Assembly: GCA_035293405.1 (NCBI GenBank)
Contig: DATDOE010000008.1
Coordinates: 58,634 to 122,633, forward strand
DNA: 64,000 bases
Source of the DNA: Gp6-AA40 sp035293405
GTDB lineage: Bacteria > Acidobacteriota > Vicinamibacteria > Vicinamibacterales > UBA2999
Reading direction: 5' to 3'
Positions 19,705 to 28,377 of the stretch are shown here, piece by piece. Positions within the stretch are counted from its first letter, which is position 1; every line of letters starts with the position of its first letter. Made by a program: the position numbers and the translations under genes. The notes beneath the pieces were generated by a model. It was not told where the DNA came from and did no database searches. It saw only the letters and a list, made by a program, of their open reading frames with translations.

Positions 19705-21044
19705 GCGAGCTACCCGGGTCCGGAACACCAGCGTTGCCGATCCTCGTGCGGCAGCTCGAACGATCCCAATGGGCGTCGCCGGACAGCATCGTGTCGAGCC
19801 AGCTGCGGCATCTCGTGCGGCTCGCGGAGCACGGCCAGCGTTCGTCGCCTGCGTTTGCCGCGCGGCTGGCGTGCGCTGGGTTAACGCCGCACGATCTGGC
19901 TGACCGTGACGGACTCGCCGCGCTTCCGCTGTTGACGCGGCGCGACATCCAGCGCGCCGGCGCGGATCTGTTCTGTACCCCTGTGCCAGAGGGTCACGGC
20001 GGGATGAACGAGACCACAACGTCAGGGTCGACGGGTGAGCCGGTGACCGTGCGGACCACGGACGTGTCGATTCTGTTTTGGCACGCGATGGCTATGCGAG
20101 AGCAGCAATGGCATCGACGCGATCTGACGGGGAGGCTGTGCGCAATCGATCCGCGCGTCGCTTCCTACGAGCGTCGCGCCGAATGGGGCGCTCCAGCCAG
20201 CGTTTTCACAACGACCGGCCCCGCGCTTCGGTTGCCGATCGCGACGGCGACAGCCCAACTGGCCTCCTGGGTGGCCGACTTTAGCCCGACCTTCCTGGTC
20301 ATTTATCCGAGTACCCTCGAGGTCTTCACCGGCTATTGTCGTCGTCATGGCATCGCGCTGCCGGATCTCCACCACATTCTCACGGTCGGTGAGACGCTGC
20401 CGGAACCGGTGCGGGCCGGGGCGCAGGAAACGTTTTCCGCGGCTGTCGCGGATCTCTATTCGTCGCAGGAGTTCGGCCACATCGCGCTCGAGTGTCCCGT
20501 CAGCGGGTTGTATCACGTGATGTCGGAGAGCGTCCTGGTCGAGGTCCTCGATGACCGTGGCGGTCCATGCCAACCCGGAGACATCGGCCGAGTCGTGATC
20601 TCGGACCTGCACAACTACTCGACGCCGCTCGTTCGCTACGAGATTGGCGATCACGCGGAGGTCGGATCTCCATGTCCTTGCGGTAGAGGGCTGCCGACGC
20701 TGAAACGAATCGCCGGGCGTGAGCGAAACCTCATGCGGATGCCAGACGGCACCCGGCGGTGGGCGTTGACCGGCTTCCTGCATTGCCGGCAGGTCGCGCC
20801 AGTCGTCCAATATCAGCTCATACAACAGGGTGAAACTACGATTGACGCCCGGCTCGTGGTCGAGCGTCCGCTGTTACGGACGGAGGAGAACGCGTTGCAG
20901 GCGCTGCTACAAGAGTGGGCCGGATGTGAGTTCGTCCTGCGCTTTCACTATTTCGACGACCGACTGCCCAACGGAACCTCGGGCAAGTTCGAAAGCTTCA
21001 TTTGCAACGTCCCCGAGCCTGCGCTATGCCCGGCCGACGCGTAA
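19701..21044 (+). CDS. PaaK-like AMP-forming adenylate ligase
   Basis: 447 aa from a GTG that overlaps the upstream stop by 4 bp. Adenylate-forming motifs: the Ser/Thr/Gly loop ETTTSGSTGEPVTV (~res 103-116), LYSSQEFGHIALEC (A5 region), LVRYEIGDHAEVG (A7 motif with Asp) and CPCGRGLPTLKRIAGRERN (the CxCGR...GR element typical of phenylacetate-CoA ligase and its relatives). The C-terminal lid ends DRLPNGTSGKFESF with the usual Lys. The family activates carboxylates as AMP esters and passes them to CoA, an amine or a carrier. PaaK-like stand-alone ligases occur in phenylacetate catabolism but also in secondary-metabolite and conflict operons. No other phenylacetate gene is here, so a specialised role with the neighbouring methyltransferase is more likely. 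Confidence 0.85.
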   Translation: MSELPGSGTPALPILVRQLERSQWASPDSIVSSQLRHLVRLAEHGQRSSPAFAARLACAGLTPHDLADRDGLAALPLLTRRDIQRAGADLFCTPVPEGHGGMNETTTSGSTGEPVTVRTTDVSILFWHAMAMREQQWHRRDLTGRLCAIDPRVASYERRAEWGAPASVFTTTGPALRLPIATATAQLASWVADFSPTFLVIYPSTLEVFTGYCRRHGIALPDLHHILTVGETLPEPVRAGAQETFSAAVADLYSSQEFGHIALECPVSGLYHVMSESVLVEVLDDRGGPCQPGDIGRVVISDLHNYSTPLVRYEIGDHAEVGSPCPCGRGLPTLKRIAGRERNLMRMPDGTRRWALTGFLHCRQVAPVVQYQLIQQGETTIDARLVVERPLLRTEENALQALLQEWAGCEFVLRFHYFDDRLPNGTSGKFESFICNVPEPALCPADA

Positions 21045-24000
21045 CCGTTACGGTTCTCGCGCTCGCTGCGGCGGTCTTGGCGCTGGCGATGCTCGCGAGG
21101 ACGGATGCCGCCCGCACGTGGCTGGTACGGCCGCCGCTGGAACGACCAGAGGTGGGTGAGTTGATTGCTGTGCTCGCGGCCGAGGCGAAACGGCCGGTCG
21201 AGGGTCGGCTCGCTGGCGGCTTTCCATATGCGCCCGCGGTCGTGCAGGCGCGAGGCGTGCGTCTGACGGTTTCGCCGGAGGTGCGCATCGCGGCCGCGAC
21301 GATCGAAAAGCGTGCACGGGACGCCGAAACGCCGCAGCACAGCGCGGCGCTTGGCGCCGCCTACCTTGCTCTCGGCGAGTGGGATCGAGCGGTCGCGGCG
21401 CTGCAGGACGCGGTCGACGCGGTTCCCACCCAGGCGGCCTTTTACAACGACCTCTCGGTCGCGCTCCTTGCGCGCGCAGGGGCAACTGATCGGCCGGAGG
21501 ACTGGATCGCCGCGCTGGATGCCGCGAGCCGTGCGATCAGGATTGACCCGACTCGCCCCGAACAGCACTTCAATCGCGCGCTCGCGTTGCGCGGACTTCA
21601 TCTCGGCTCGGAGGAGGCCGACGCATGGGCCAATTACCCAGCGGTCGACCCAGCCGGTCCGTGGTCGGCTGAAGCTGCGGCGCGGCTTGCAGACGTGCGC
21701 GGCCGTGCGCGCTTACGGCCGTCCGATCCCACGGTGTTCGATCACCAGGCCGTGCGCGAACGCATCGAGGACCACCTCCTGCGTGAATGGGGAGCGGCGG
21801 CCGAGCGCGGCGATCGTAGCGCCGCCCACAGCTTGCTCGACGACGCCGGGCACCTAGCCGATAGGCTGGCCGCATCGGGGGGCGATGCCATGGCGCGCGA
21901 CGAGATAGCGCTCATCCGTCACGTGCGGGAGTCGGGCAATCGCGACGCTCTGCAGGCCCTGGCCACCGGTCATCGACTCTACGGGGAGATGCGCGAGCAG
22001 TGGATCGCGAACCGGTGGGCTGAAGCTGACACGCTGATGGCGACCGCGGCGGACTTCCTCCGCCGTGGAGGAAGTTCCTATTGGCAATGGACGTACTACG
22101 TTCATTCGGCGGTGCTCTCCTTCCGGCAGCAGACCGATGCGGCCCTGCGCTATGTGCAATCGGCCCCGCGCGTAAAGGCGGAGCGCCGCCACCTTCATCT
22201 GCGCGGCCGATTGGCGTGGACCGAGGGCTATCTCTGGGCGACGCTGGGCCGTTTCGACGTAGCGCGCGGCTTCCTGGCGCGGTCGGTCGAGAAATTCACC
22301 GCGGCGGCCGAGTACGACCATTTGGTCGCCACGCATACCAACCTTGCCGATTCGGAGTGGTTTCTGGGTGATCGCGGCGCCGCGTGGGCCAACCTGCTCG
22401 CGGCGTTCCAACATGCCGATCGACGTGGCGAGACGCGCCGCATCGAGCATCTGGAGCTCGCGGCATCGATTGCGCAGGATGAAAACCTGCTCGCGGCCGC
22501 GCTCGAATTCCGCAACGCAACAGTTCGTGCCTCGCGGACGGCCGTGTTGCAGGCGGATGCCTTTCTCCGGCGGGCGCGGGCCCTGCTGCGTCTCGACGAC
22601 CGGCCCGCCGCGGCCGCCGATCTCGAGCGCGCCGTGGCAGCGCTCGACACCTTCGGCGACTCGGTGCGACGCGAGTTCTTCGCGTCGGAGATCGATGTCG
22701 TGCGCGCGGAGCTCTTCAGCCGCGGCGACTGCGCGCGCTCGATCCGGTACAGCGACGCGGCGCTGCCGTACTTCCGGCGCACGCAGATGATCTGGCTCGG
22801 CAGCCTGCTGAAGACCAAAGCCGCGTGCTTGCAGGCCGCGGGCGACGTGATGCAGGCCCATGCGCTGCTGCGCGAGGCGGTTGCCGTGTACGAGAGCCGG
22901 CGCGCAAGCCTCCGCTCGGTCATCGATCGCGTCCGCGGCCTCGAGCTCGAACGGGCCGCCTTCCGGGATCTCGTGACGCTGGAGCTCGTCGAGCTCGAGG
23001 ACGAGGCCGCGGCCTTCGCCACGGCGGAACGCGCGCGCGCGGGAGGTCTCGCCGATGCGTGGGCTGGAGCCGACGCAGACCAGCGCGCCCTGCCTCCAGG
23101 CGTCGCGGTCGTGTACTACGAATCGCTCGGCGACCGCCTGGCGGTCTGGGTACTCACGCGCGAACGGCGCGTCATGTTTACGCGACCGATCGACGAACAG
23201 GCGCTGCGCGGGATGGTCGATCGCGTGCGGCGGTCGGTTGACGCCGGAGCTGACGTGGCGGCTTTGCGCCCGCGAAGCGCGAGCCTGTTCGACGACGCCG
23301 TGGCGCCGGCGCTCGAGATCGCGGACCGCGAGACATCGGGCTCCGCATCTCCGGCGACGGTGGTCTTCGTCCCGGACGGGCCGATGTATGCGCTGCCGTT
23401 CGCCGCGCTGCCCGACGCGACCGGGCGACCGCTCATCGAGACCAGGATCGTGGCCGTCGCGCCCAGCCTGCGGACGTTCCTGGCCGCATCGCGCCGTCTC
23501 GAGGAGTTCGACCCTTTGGATGTTGTAGCCGTCGGCGACGGTCATGACGTGAAGACGCTGTCGCTGCCGAGGCTGCCACGCGCCGATGACGAGGCGGCAG
23601 CGATTGGCGGACTGTATCCGCGCGCGACGGTGCTCGCCGGCTCCGCAGCGACGAAGCGACGTTTTCTAGGCGCCCGGGCCGCTGTGGCCCATTTTGCCGG
23701 GCACACGGTGCTCAACGAGCGCTATCCGATGCTGTCGCGGATGCTCTTTACGCCAGAGCCGTCTGGCATCGATACGGGGTGGCTGCTCGCGGAGGACATC
23801 ACCGCTCCGCTCGTGGCCGGCAGGCATGTCGTCGTGCTCGCCACGTGCGAGGGCGCCGCCGGCAGGACCGTCGAGGGCGAGGGCGCGATCAGTGTAGCGC
23901 GCGCATTCTTTGCGGCTGGCGTTCCGGCCGTCGTCGCCAGCCTGTGGCCGGTCGACGACGACCTGCAGACGTTGATGACGACCTTTCACCGGGCGCTCCG

Positions 24001-24157
24001 GACGGAGCGCGATCCCGCGCGCGCGTTGCGCGCAGGACAACAAGCCATTCTCGCCGAGCGCGGACCGCACACCCCGGTCCGTGTCTGGGGCGGATTCATC
24101 ATGCTCGGCGGACTGCGACCGCCGATCGACGAAAGGAAGGAGAAATCGTGGCGATAA
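21026..24157 (+). CDS. Membrane-anchored TPR-CHAT caspase-like protease
   Basis: 1043 aa from ATG 21026, overlapping the ligase by 19 bp. An N-terminal hydrophobic segment (VTVLALAAAVLALAML, ~res 8-23) acts as a signal anchor. Next comes the signature RPVEGRLAGGFPYAP (~res 55-69), which is also present in the anti-sigma candidate at 28374-29264. TPR-like helices run from ~105 to ~640. The CHAT domain spans ~690-1030, with HFAGHT (catalytic His893), LATCEG (Cys941), and the family hallmarks GAISVARAFFAAGVPAVVASLWPVDDD. Both residues of the His-Cys dyad are intact, so an active peptidase is predicted. CHAT peptidases are kept inactive by regulatory domains until a partner or ligand binds. Topology suggests the TPR and CHAT parts face the periplasm if the anchor is N-in. 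Confidence 0.9.
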   Translation: MPGRRVTVTVLALAAAVLALAMLARTDAARTWLVRPPLERPEVGELIAVLAAEAKRPVEGRLAGGFPYAPAVVQARGVRLTVSPEVRIAAATIEKRARDAETPQHSAALGAAYLALGEWDRAVAALQDAVDAVPTQAAFYNDLSVALLARAGATDRPEDWIAALDAASRAIRIDPTRPEQHFNRALALRGLHLGSEEADAWANYPAVDPAGPWSAEAAARLADVRGRARLRPSDPTVFDHQAVRERIEDHLLREWGAAAERGDRSAAHSLLDDAGHLADRLAASGGDAMARDEIALIRHVRESGNRDALQALATGHRLYGEMREQWIANRWAEADTLMATAADFLRRGGSSYWQWTYYVHSAVLSFRQQTDAALRYVQSAPRVKAERRHLHLRGRLAWTEGYLWATLGRFDVARGFLARSVEKFTAAAEYDHLVATHTNLADSEWFLGDRGAAWANLLAAFQHADRRGETRRIEHLELAASIAQDENLLAAALEFRNATVRASRTAVLQADAFLRRARALLRLDDRPAAAADLERAVAALDTFGDSVRREFFASEIDVVRAELFSRGDCARSIRYSDAALPYFRRTQMIWLGSLLKTKAACLQAAGDVMQAHALLREAVAVYESRRASLRSVIDRVRGLELERAAFRDLVTLELVELEDEAAAFATAERARAGGLADAWAGADADQRALPPGVAVVYYESLGDRLAVWVLTRERRVMFTRPIDEQALRGMVDRVRRSVDAGADVAALRPRSASLFDDAVAPALEIADRETSGSASPATVVFVPDGPMYALPFAALPDATGRPLIETRIVAVAPSLRTFLAASRRLEEFDPLDVVAVGDGHDVKTLSLPRLPRADDEAAAIGGLYPRATVLAGSAATKRRFLGARAAVAHFAGHTVLNERYPMLSRMLFTPEPSGIDTGWLLAEDITAPLVAGRHVVVLATCEGAAGRTVEGEGAISVARAFFAAGVPAVVASLWPVDDDLQTLMTTFHRALRTERDPARALRAGQQAILAERGPHTPVRVWGGFIMLGGLRPPIDERKEKSWR

Positions 24158-25095
24158 CGTTGCGCTTCTATGGTCGGTTCATCTTTGCTCGGCACGCCAA
24201 CGGAACGTACTCCGTACTGGCGCCCACCTTCGATCTTCCGTTCGAAGCACATCGAGCGCTGATGAGTATTCCGCAGAGCAGTCTGAAGTACCTCGATCGC
24301 GACAACTTAATTGGCCTGCCGGCGATGCAGATCACGACGCTACAGCCTCTGCTGCGAACGGCATCGCACACCAATCCACTCAATCCGCAAGTCGTGGTCT
24401 GGGACCTGGCCGGCCTGCATGTGTGGTATACCGCTGCCGCGCCGGCGAACGTGACGCTCACGAGCGTGAAGGGGGATCTCATCGATCTGGCAACGATCGA
24501 AACTGTCCGCACCCATCCATCCCCTCCTCCACCAACCGAGTTGCTCCCCGAGTCATTGCGTGCGAACGATAGCGGGGTGACGACGGCGGTCATCGCGATC
24601 TCACAGGGTACCGGCACTGTGAACACGGCGTGCAACACGTTGGAGGCGTTCGTCGACGGCGGAGCGGCCATGGTGGCCGACCTCAAGGAGCGTCATCCGG
24701 ACGTCAACATCCAGGGGGATCCGGTCGTGCCCAAGGAAGATCCACAGAATCCGGGCAGCGATTTCATGAGATTGCCGGCGGAGATCGTCGAGTTCTCGAT
24801 GACCGGACAGCCGGGACCGGACGGTCCGGTGTTGACACTGCAACTGACGAACAACCAGGGCGACCTCGCGGGCCTCGTGAGTGTCCGGGATGGCACGACG
24901 ATTTCGTTCTCAAACCTGTGTGCTGCCATTCGGAGACCGGGCGATAGCGATCTCGAGTTCAGCCGGTATTACGCACTGCTGCAGACGTCCCCGGGCGGCG
25001 CAGGTCTCGTGCCCCACGAGCCCACAGCGACGAGTGAGGGGCCGTGCTGCATCTGTGCGGCCACTCTCAGCACAGCGCACGCCGACACGCAGTGA
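24148..25095 (+). CDS. Unknown 315-aa protein of the CHAT operon
   Basis: GTG start at 24148 with a strong Shine-Dalgarno AAGGAG at 24137-24142; it overlaps the CHAT stop by 10 bp. No signal peptide, membrane segment or known motif. The N-terminal part (ITLRFYGRFIFARHANGTYSVLAP...) is beta-rich. The central SQGTGTVNTACNTLEAFVDGG and a later LTLQLTNNQGDLAGLVSVRDG also read as beta-sandwich-like strands. The C-terminus carries a Cys-rich tail (GPCCICAATLS), which could bind metal or be a cleavage or modification site. Position between the protease and the metzincin-like gene makes it a candidate substrate, effector or chaperone of the CHAT protein; this is inference only. Confidence 0.75.
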   Translation: MAITLRFYGRFIFARHANGTYSVLAPTFDLPFEAHRALMSIPQSSLKYLDRDNLIGLPAMQITTLQPLLRTASHTNPLNPQVVVWDLAGLHVWYTAAAPANVTLTSVKGDLIDLATIETVRTHPSPPPPTELLPESLRANDSGVTTAVIAISQGTGTVNTACNTLEAFVDGGAAMVADLKERHPDVNIQGDPVVPKEDPQNPGSDFMRLPAEIVEFSMTGQPGPDGPVLTLQLTNNQGDLAGLVSVRDGTTISFSNLCAAIRRPGDSDLEFSRYYALLQTSPGGAGLVPHEPTATSEGPCCICAATLSTAHADTQ

Positions 25096-27155
25096 AAGGG
25101 TCAGTAGAGGTGGCATCTTCGATCAGCGGTCTGTACATCGGGAGCACAGACGATGGCGGTTCACCACAGGAGCTGCACCTGCGGGTAGACGTAGACGAGC
25201 CGTTCAAGCACGCGCTCAAGCTGAATCGCATCAGCGGCGATTTGTTCGAGCCGGGCGGACTCGAGGCCGGCCGCAATCGCCACCTGCGGTCGTGGTTCAT
25301 GGAGGTATCGCCGCCTGACCCTGTGTCGGTGCCGTTCCAGGCCTCGGGTCAGGTCACGTTTCACGGGCGCTCAGACGCCGCGACACTCGAGCTCACGGTC
25401 GATCGGGACGAGAAGGGGCTTCTGGCCACGGTGACGATCGATTTCGGCGCGGATGGTCGTCGCCACTATTCCTGTCGTCATGTCGACGAGCGCTTCCGGC
25501 GACTCACGATCCATGTCGACGTCTGCGAGAGCATCACGTTCCGTCAACCCGAGTATCAGATTGGCAATACGCAGTTTCCGGTCGCCGGGACCACCTCTCG
25601 CCCGCTTACGTGGGGCGGCGCGCTGCGGGAAGCCGGCGTCACCGTTACGTCGCCAGAGCCGACGATCCTCGACGACTCGGCAAAGACGACGCCGTGGACA
25701 ACGGAGGAACTCGAGGCGGCGCTCGAGGCGCAGTTGTGTGCGCAGGGACTGGCGCACGAACATGCGTGGCCCCGGTGGTTTCTCTGGGGTGTGCTTGCCT
25801 CGCAGCACGCCGATTGCCGGAACGCCGGCGTGATGTTTGACCATAAGAAGCCGGCACGGCAGGGCTTCGCCGTGTTTCTGAAGTTCTTCGGCGGGCTGCC
25901 CGCCGGCGAGCCGACGAACAAGGTAGAAGCTAGTTTGCAGCGTTTGTATCTACTGACGTGGGTGCACGAGGTCGGCCACGCCCTCAATCTCCTTCACTCG
26001 CGTGACAAGCTGGTGCCCTCCGAGTTGTCGTGGATGAACGACGATCACGCTCTCGAGGATGTCAACGGCTTCTGGTCGAAGTTTCCGTTCACGTTTTCGG
26101 TCGCCGAGCTGCTGCATCTGCGGCACGGGCACTGGCCGGAGATCGTGCCCGGGGCCGAGCCGCTCGGTGCCGGGGGCCACTTGTGCGCGCCACTCGCCAA
26201 ACGCTTTGTGGAGTCGACTCCAGCACCAATCACTGATTCCGACCCTCCCCAACCGCTCGAATTGCTGCTGCGCAGCCGAGGGCATTTCGATTTCATGGCG
26301 CGCGTCACGATTGAGGTGCGCCTGCGCAATCAGCACCCTGAGGCCGAGCTGCGTAACGTCGTCGATGACCTGAGTCCCGAAGCCGGCTACGTGACCGTCG
26401 TCATCCGTCGCCCCGATGGTCGCTTCGTCGAGTTCGTGCCAATGATTAAGCTGCTACGGACGCCATCGGTGACGACGCTGGCGTCGGCATCGAAGGTGGG
26501 GCCCGATCGGCACAGCGTCGAAATCGACTTGACCTATGGACGGGGCGGATTCTATTTCGACACGCCTGGTGAGTACCTCGTTTGCGCGATCTATGCTGCT
26601 GACAACCACCTAGTGGAATCGAATCGTCTGCGGCTCCGCGTCGGCCATCCGCTGTCACGGGAGGCGGATCAGATGGCGCAGGACTTCTTCGTTCCTGAAG
26701 TTGGGCGCTGTCTCATGTTGAACGGCTCGCAGTCTCCATTCCTGACCGGCGCGTTCGCGACGCTGTTGCGAATGGTAGACCGATGGGCCGGCACCGAGGC
26801 AGGAGCGGATCTGGCGCTGGCCCTGATGCCCGGAGTGGGGAATTCCTTCTTCGCAGTGCGGAACAACGTCGTGACACTGTTGAAGGGGCCGGATCACGGC
26901 TCAGCACTTCGCCTCACAGAAGCCGCGGTGAAGACGTACGAGGCGTCGTCTGACCGGTCCTTCAATTTGCGACACGATCGCCTCGTGCGCGCACGGGCGC
27001 GCTACCACCAGGCGGCTGAGACGGCGTCAGTCGCGGTCACCGAGCTCGTGACACTGCACGATCGACTGCAGGATCGCGGGGCGCATGAGTCGGTGCTCGC
27101 CGACGTGCGCGCGTTCGCGAAGGAGGTGGCTGGCCCGCTGGCACTTCCGTGGTGA
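25092..27155 (+). CDS. Metzincin-like zinc metallopeptidase with beta-rich flanks
   Basis: 687 aa from GTG 25092, which overlaps the previous stop as GTGA; a second GTG at 25110 is possible. The Zn signature HEVGHALNLLH is at residues 292-302 (H292, E293, H296, H302), i.e. HExxHxxxxxH with Asn replacing the usual metzincin Gly. The N-terminal 200 residues are beta-rich (ISGLYIGSTDDG..., ATLELTVDRDEKG). A C-terminal region ~400-530 also looks Ig/beta-sandwich-like, and the last ~130 residues are helical. No signal peptide is visible, so the protein may act in the cytosol or be exported by another route. It is the last gene of the CHAT operon and ends 1 bp from the convergent decarboxylase gene. 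With a CHAT protease upstream, a zymogen or cascade relationship is possible. Confidence 0.82.
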   Translation: MKGSVEVASSISGLYIGSTDDGGSPQELHLRVDVDEPFKHALKLNRISGDLFEPGGLEAGRNRHLRSWFMEVSPPDPVSVPFQASGQVTFHGRSDAATLELTVDRDEKGLLATVTIDFGADGRRHYSCRHVDERFRRLTIHVDVCESITFRQPEYQIGNTQFPVAGTTSRPLTWGGALREAGVTVTSPEPTILDDSAKTTPWTTEELEAALEAQLCAQGLAHEHAWPRWFLWGVLASQHADCRNAGVMFDHKKPARQGFAVFLKFFGGLPAGEPTNKVEASLQRLYLLTWVHEVGHALNLLHSRDKLVPSELSWMNDDHALEDVNGFWSKFPFTFSVAELLHLRHGHWPEIVPGAEPLGAGGHLCAPLAKRFVESTPAPITDSDPPQPLELLLRSRGHFDFMARVTIEVRLRNQHPEAELRNVVDDLSPEAGYVTVVIRRPDGRFVEFVPMIKLLRTPSVTTLASASKVGPDRHSVEIDLTYGRGGFYFDTPGEYLVCAIYAADNHLVESNRLRLRVGHPLSREADQMAQDFFVPEVGRCLMLNGSQSPFLTGAFATLLRMVDRWAGTEAGADLALALMPGVGNSFFAVRNNVVTLLKGPDHGSALRLTEAAVKTYEASSDRSFNLRHDRLVRARARYHQAAETASVAVTELVTLHDRLQDRGAHESVLADVRAFAKEVAGPLALPW

Positions 27156-27156
27156 A

Positions 27157-28377
27157 TCACGTCCACTGTCCCCACCACTGCTGCGCCGTCTCGCGCGCTC
27201 GGACGACGCGTAGACTACCGTCGAGATCGTGCCAGACCACCGGGGCCAGCCCGGACGAGAAGCGCGTCTCCAACGGAATGGCGTAGGCGCCAGCGTTCAT
27301 CCACACCAGCCGATCGCCGATGCGAATCGTGTCGGGTAGAAGGTACTCGCCAAGCTGGTCGATGGAGGCGCACGTGGGTCCACAGACGACCGACGGCCGC
27401 GACGGCCCGTCGAGGCTCGGGTCCACGAACAGCGCATGCTGCTCGAAGGCGGCCATACGCGCGTGATTCGTGCGACCGCCATCGCAGATGTAGTAGACGG
27501 TGTCGCCTCGTTCCTTGCGGTCCACCACGGTGACGATCAGCACACCTGCACGCGCAGTGAGGAAGCGGCCGTTCTCGAGCCAGATCTCCCGCGCGGTGGG
27601 AAACAGTGCGGGGACCGTGGCCACCGCGGCGGCCCACTCGCTGGCGTCGAACGCCTCGCATGTGCTGACTTGCGTCGACAGTGAGCGCTCACCTGGCACG
27701 GGGAGGCCGCCGCCGACGTCGACGTACGACGGCTCGAGACCGGCCCGATCGCAGACGCCGCGAAGGTACGCTAGCGCCCGCGTGAAGGGACCAGAGCTGG
27801 CAACATTCGTGTGCAGGTGAAAGTGCACGCCCATGTCGCCGACGCCGTGCGCGCGGAGATGCGCGGCTGCGGCACAGACTTCGTCGGCGGTCATACCGAA
27901 GTGATCCGGCCGATCGGGATGGTTGGGATCAATCTGATCGGGAACCTGGCATCGGAGTCCGACGGCCCACCGCTGCTTGCGGCAAACCGTGGCCAGCGCT
28001 CGGACTTCCGTCAGCGAATCGAAGTGGACGTGAAGGCCATGCAGATCGCCGCGCGCGAGCCAGCGCTGCTTGCCAGTGCCGTTGGCGAGTATGCGATCGG
28101 GCGGGAACCCTGTCGACATCGCGGCCGCCAGCTCGAACCCGCTCACCACCTCGGCGCCGAACTGCCAGTCGCGCCACAGCTCGAGCAAGGCTCTCACGGG
28201 CTGCGTCTTGACCGACAGCCAATGCCGGTGAGGCAGACTGCCGAGGTGCGCGCGCAACTCAGCGACCGCAGTGTCAACGCTCGCGGCCGACATGATGTAG
28301 CACGGCGTCTCGACCAGCGTGAGTGCGCGCCGAACGAGTGGCCGCCAGGCCTGCGCGTCGTCGACATCCGCGGTCAT
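27157..28377 (-). CDS. Fold-III PLP-dependent decarboxylase (ornithine/DAP decarboxylase-like)
   Basis: 406 aa, ATG at 28377 overlapping the stop of the upstream TPR gene by 4 bp (ATGA). Family motifs: the PLP lysine in LSVKTQP (K57), VDVGGGLPVP (phosphate-binding glycine loop), VCGPTCASIDQL (the active-site Cys region at the dimer interface) and MNAGAYAIPLETRFSSG. Length matches group IV decarboxylases such as LysA, SpeC-like ODC and carboxynorspermidine decarboxylase. It removes a carboxylate from an amino acid or amino-acid conjugate. It is co-transcribed with a sigma/anti-sigma pair rather than with lysine or polyamine genes, so its substrate is probably specific to this system. Annotating it as LysA would be unsafe. 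Confidence 0.87.
   Translation of the reverse strand: MTADVDDAQAWRPLVRRALTLVETPCYIMSAASVDTAVAELRAHLGSLPHRHWLSVKTQPVRALLELWRDWQFGAEVVSGFELAAAMSTGFPPDRILANGTGKQRWLARGDLHGLHVHFDSLTEVRALATVCRKQRWAVGLRCQVPDQIDPNHPDRPDHFGMTADEVCAAAAHLRAHGVGDMGVHFHLHTNVASSGPFTRALAYLRGVCDRAGLEPSYVDVGGGLPVPGERSLSTQVSTCEAFDASEWAAAVATVPALFPTAREIWLENGRFLTARAGVLIVTVVDRKERGDTVYYICDGGRTNHARMAAFEQHALFVDPSLDGPSRPSVVCGPTCASIDQLGEYLLPDTIRIGDRLVWMNAGAYAIPLETRFSSGLAPVVWHDLDGSLRVVRARETAQQWWGQWT

Noticed and set aside
21854..23545. 563-aa minus-strand frame inside the CHAT gene
   Set aside because: Arg-rich composition with no family features; CHAT motifs are on the plus strand.
27157..28377. Calling the PLP enzyme lysA
   Set aside because: The fold-III motifs are shared by several decarboxylases, and no lysine-biosynthesis context is present.
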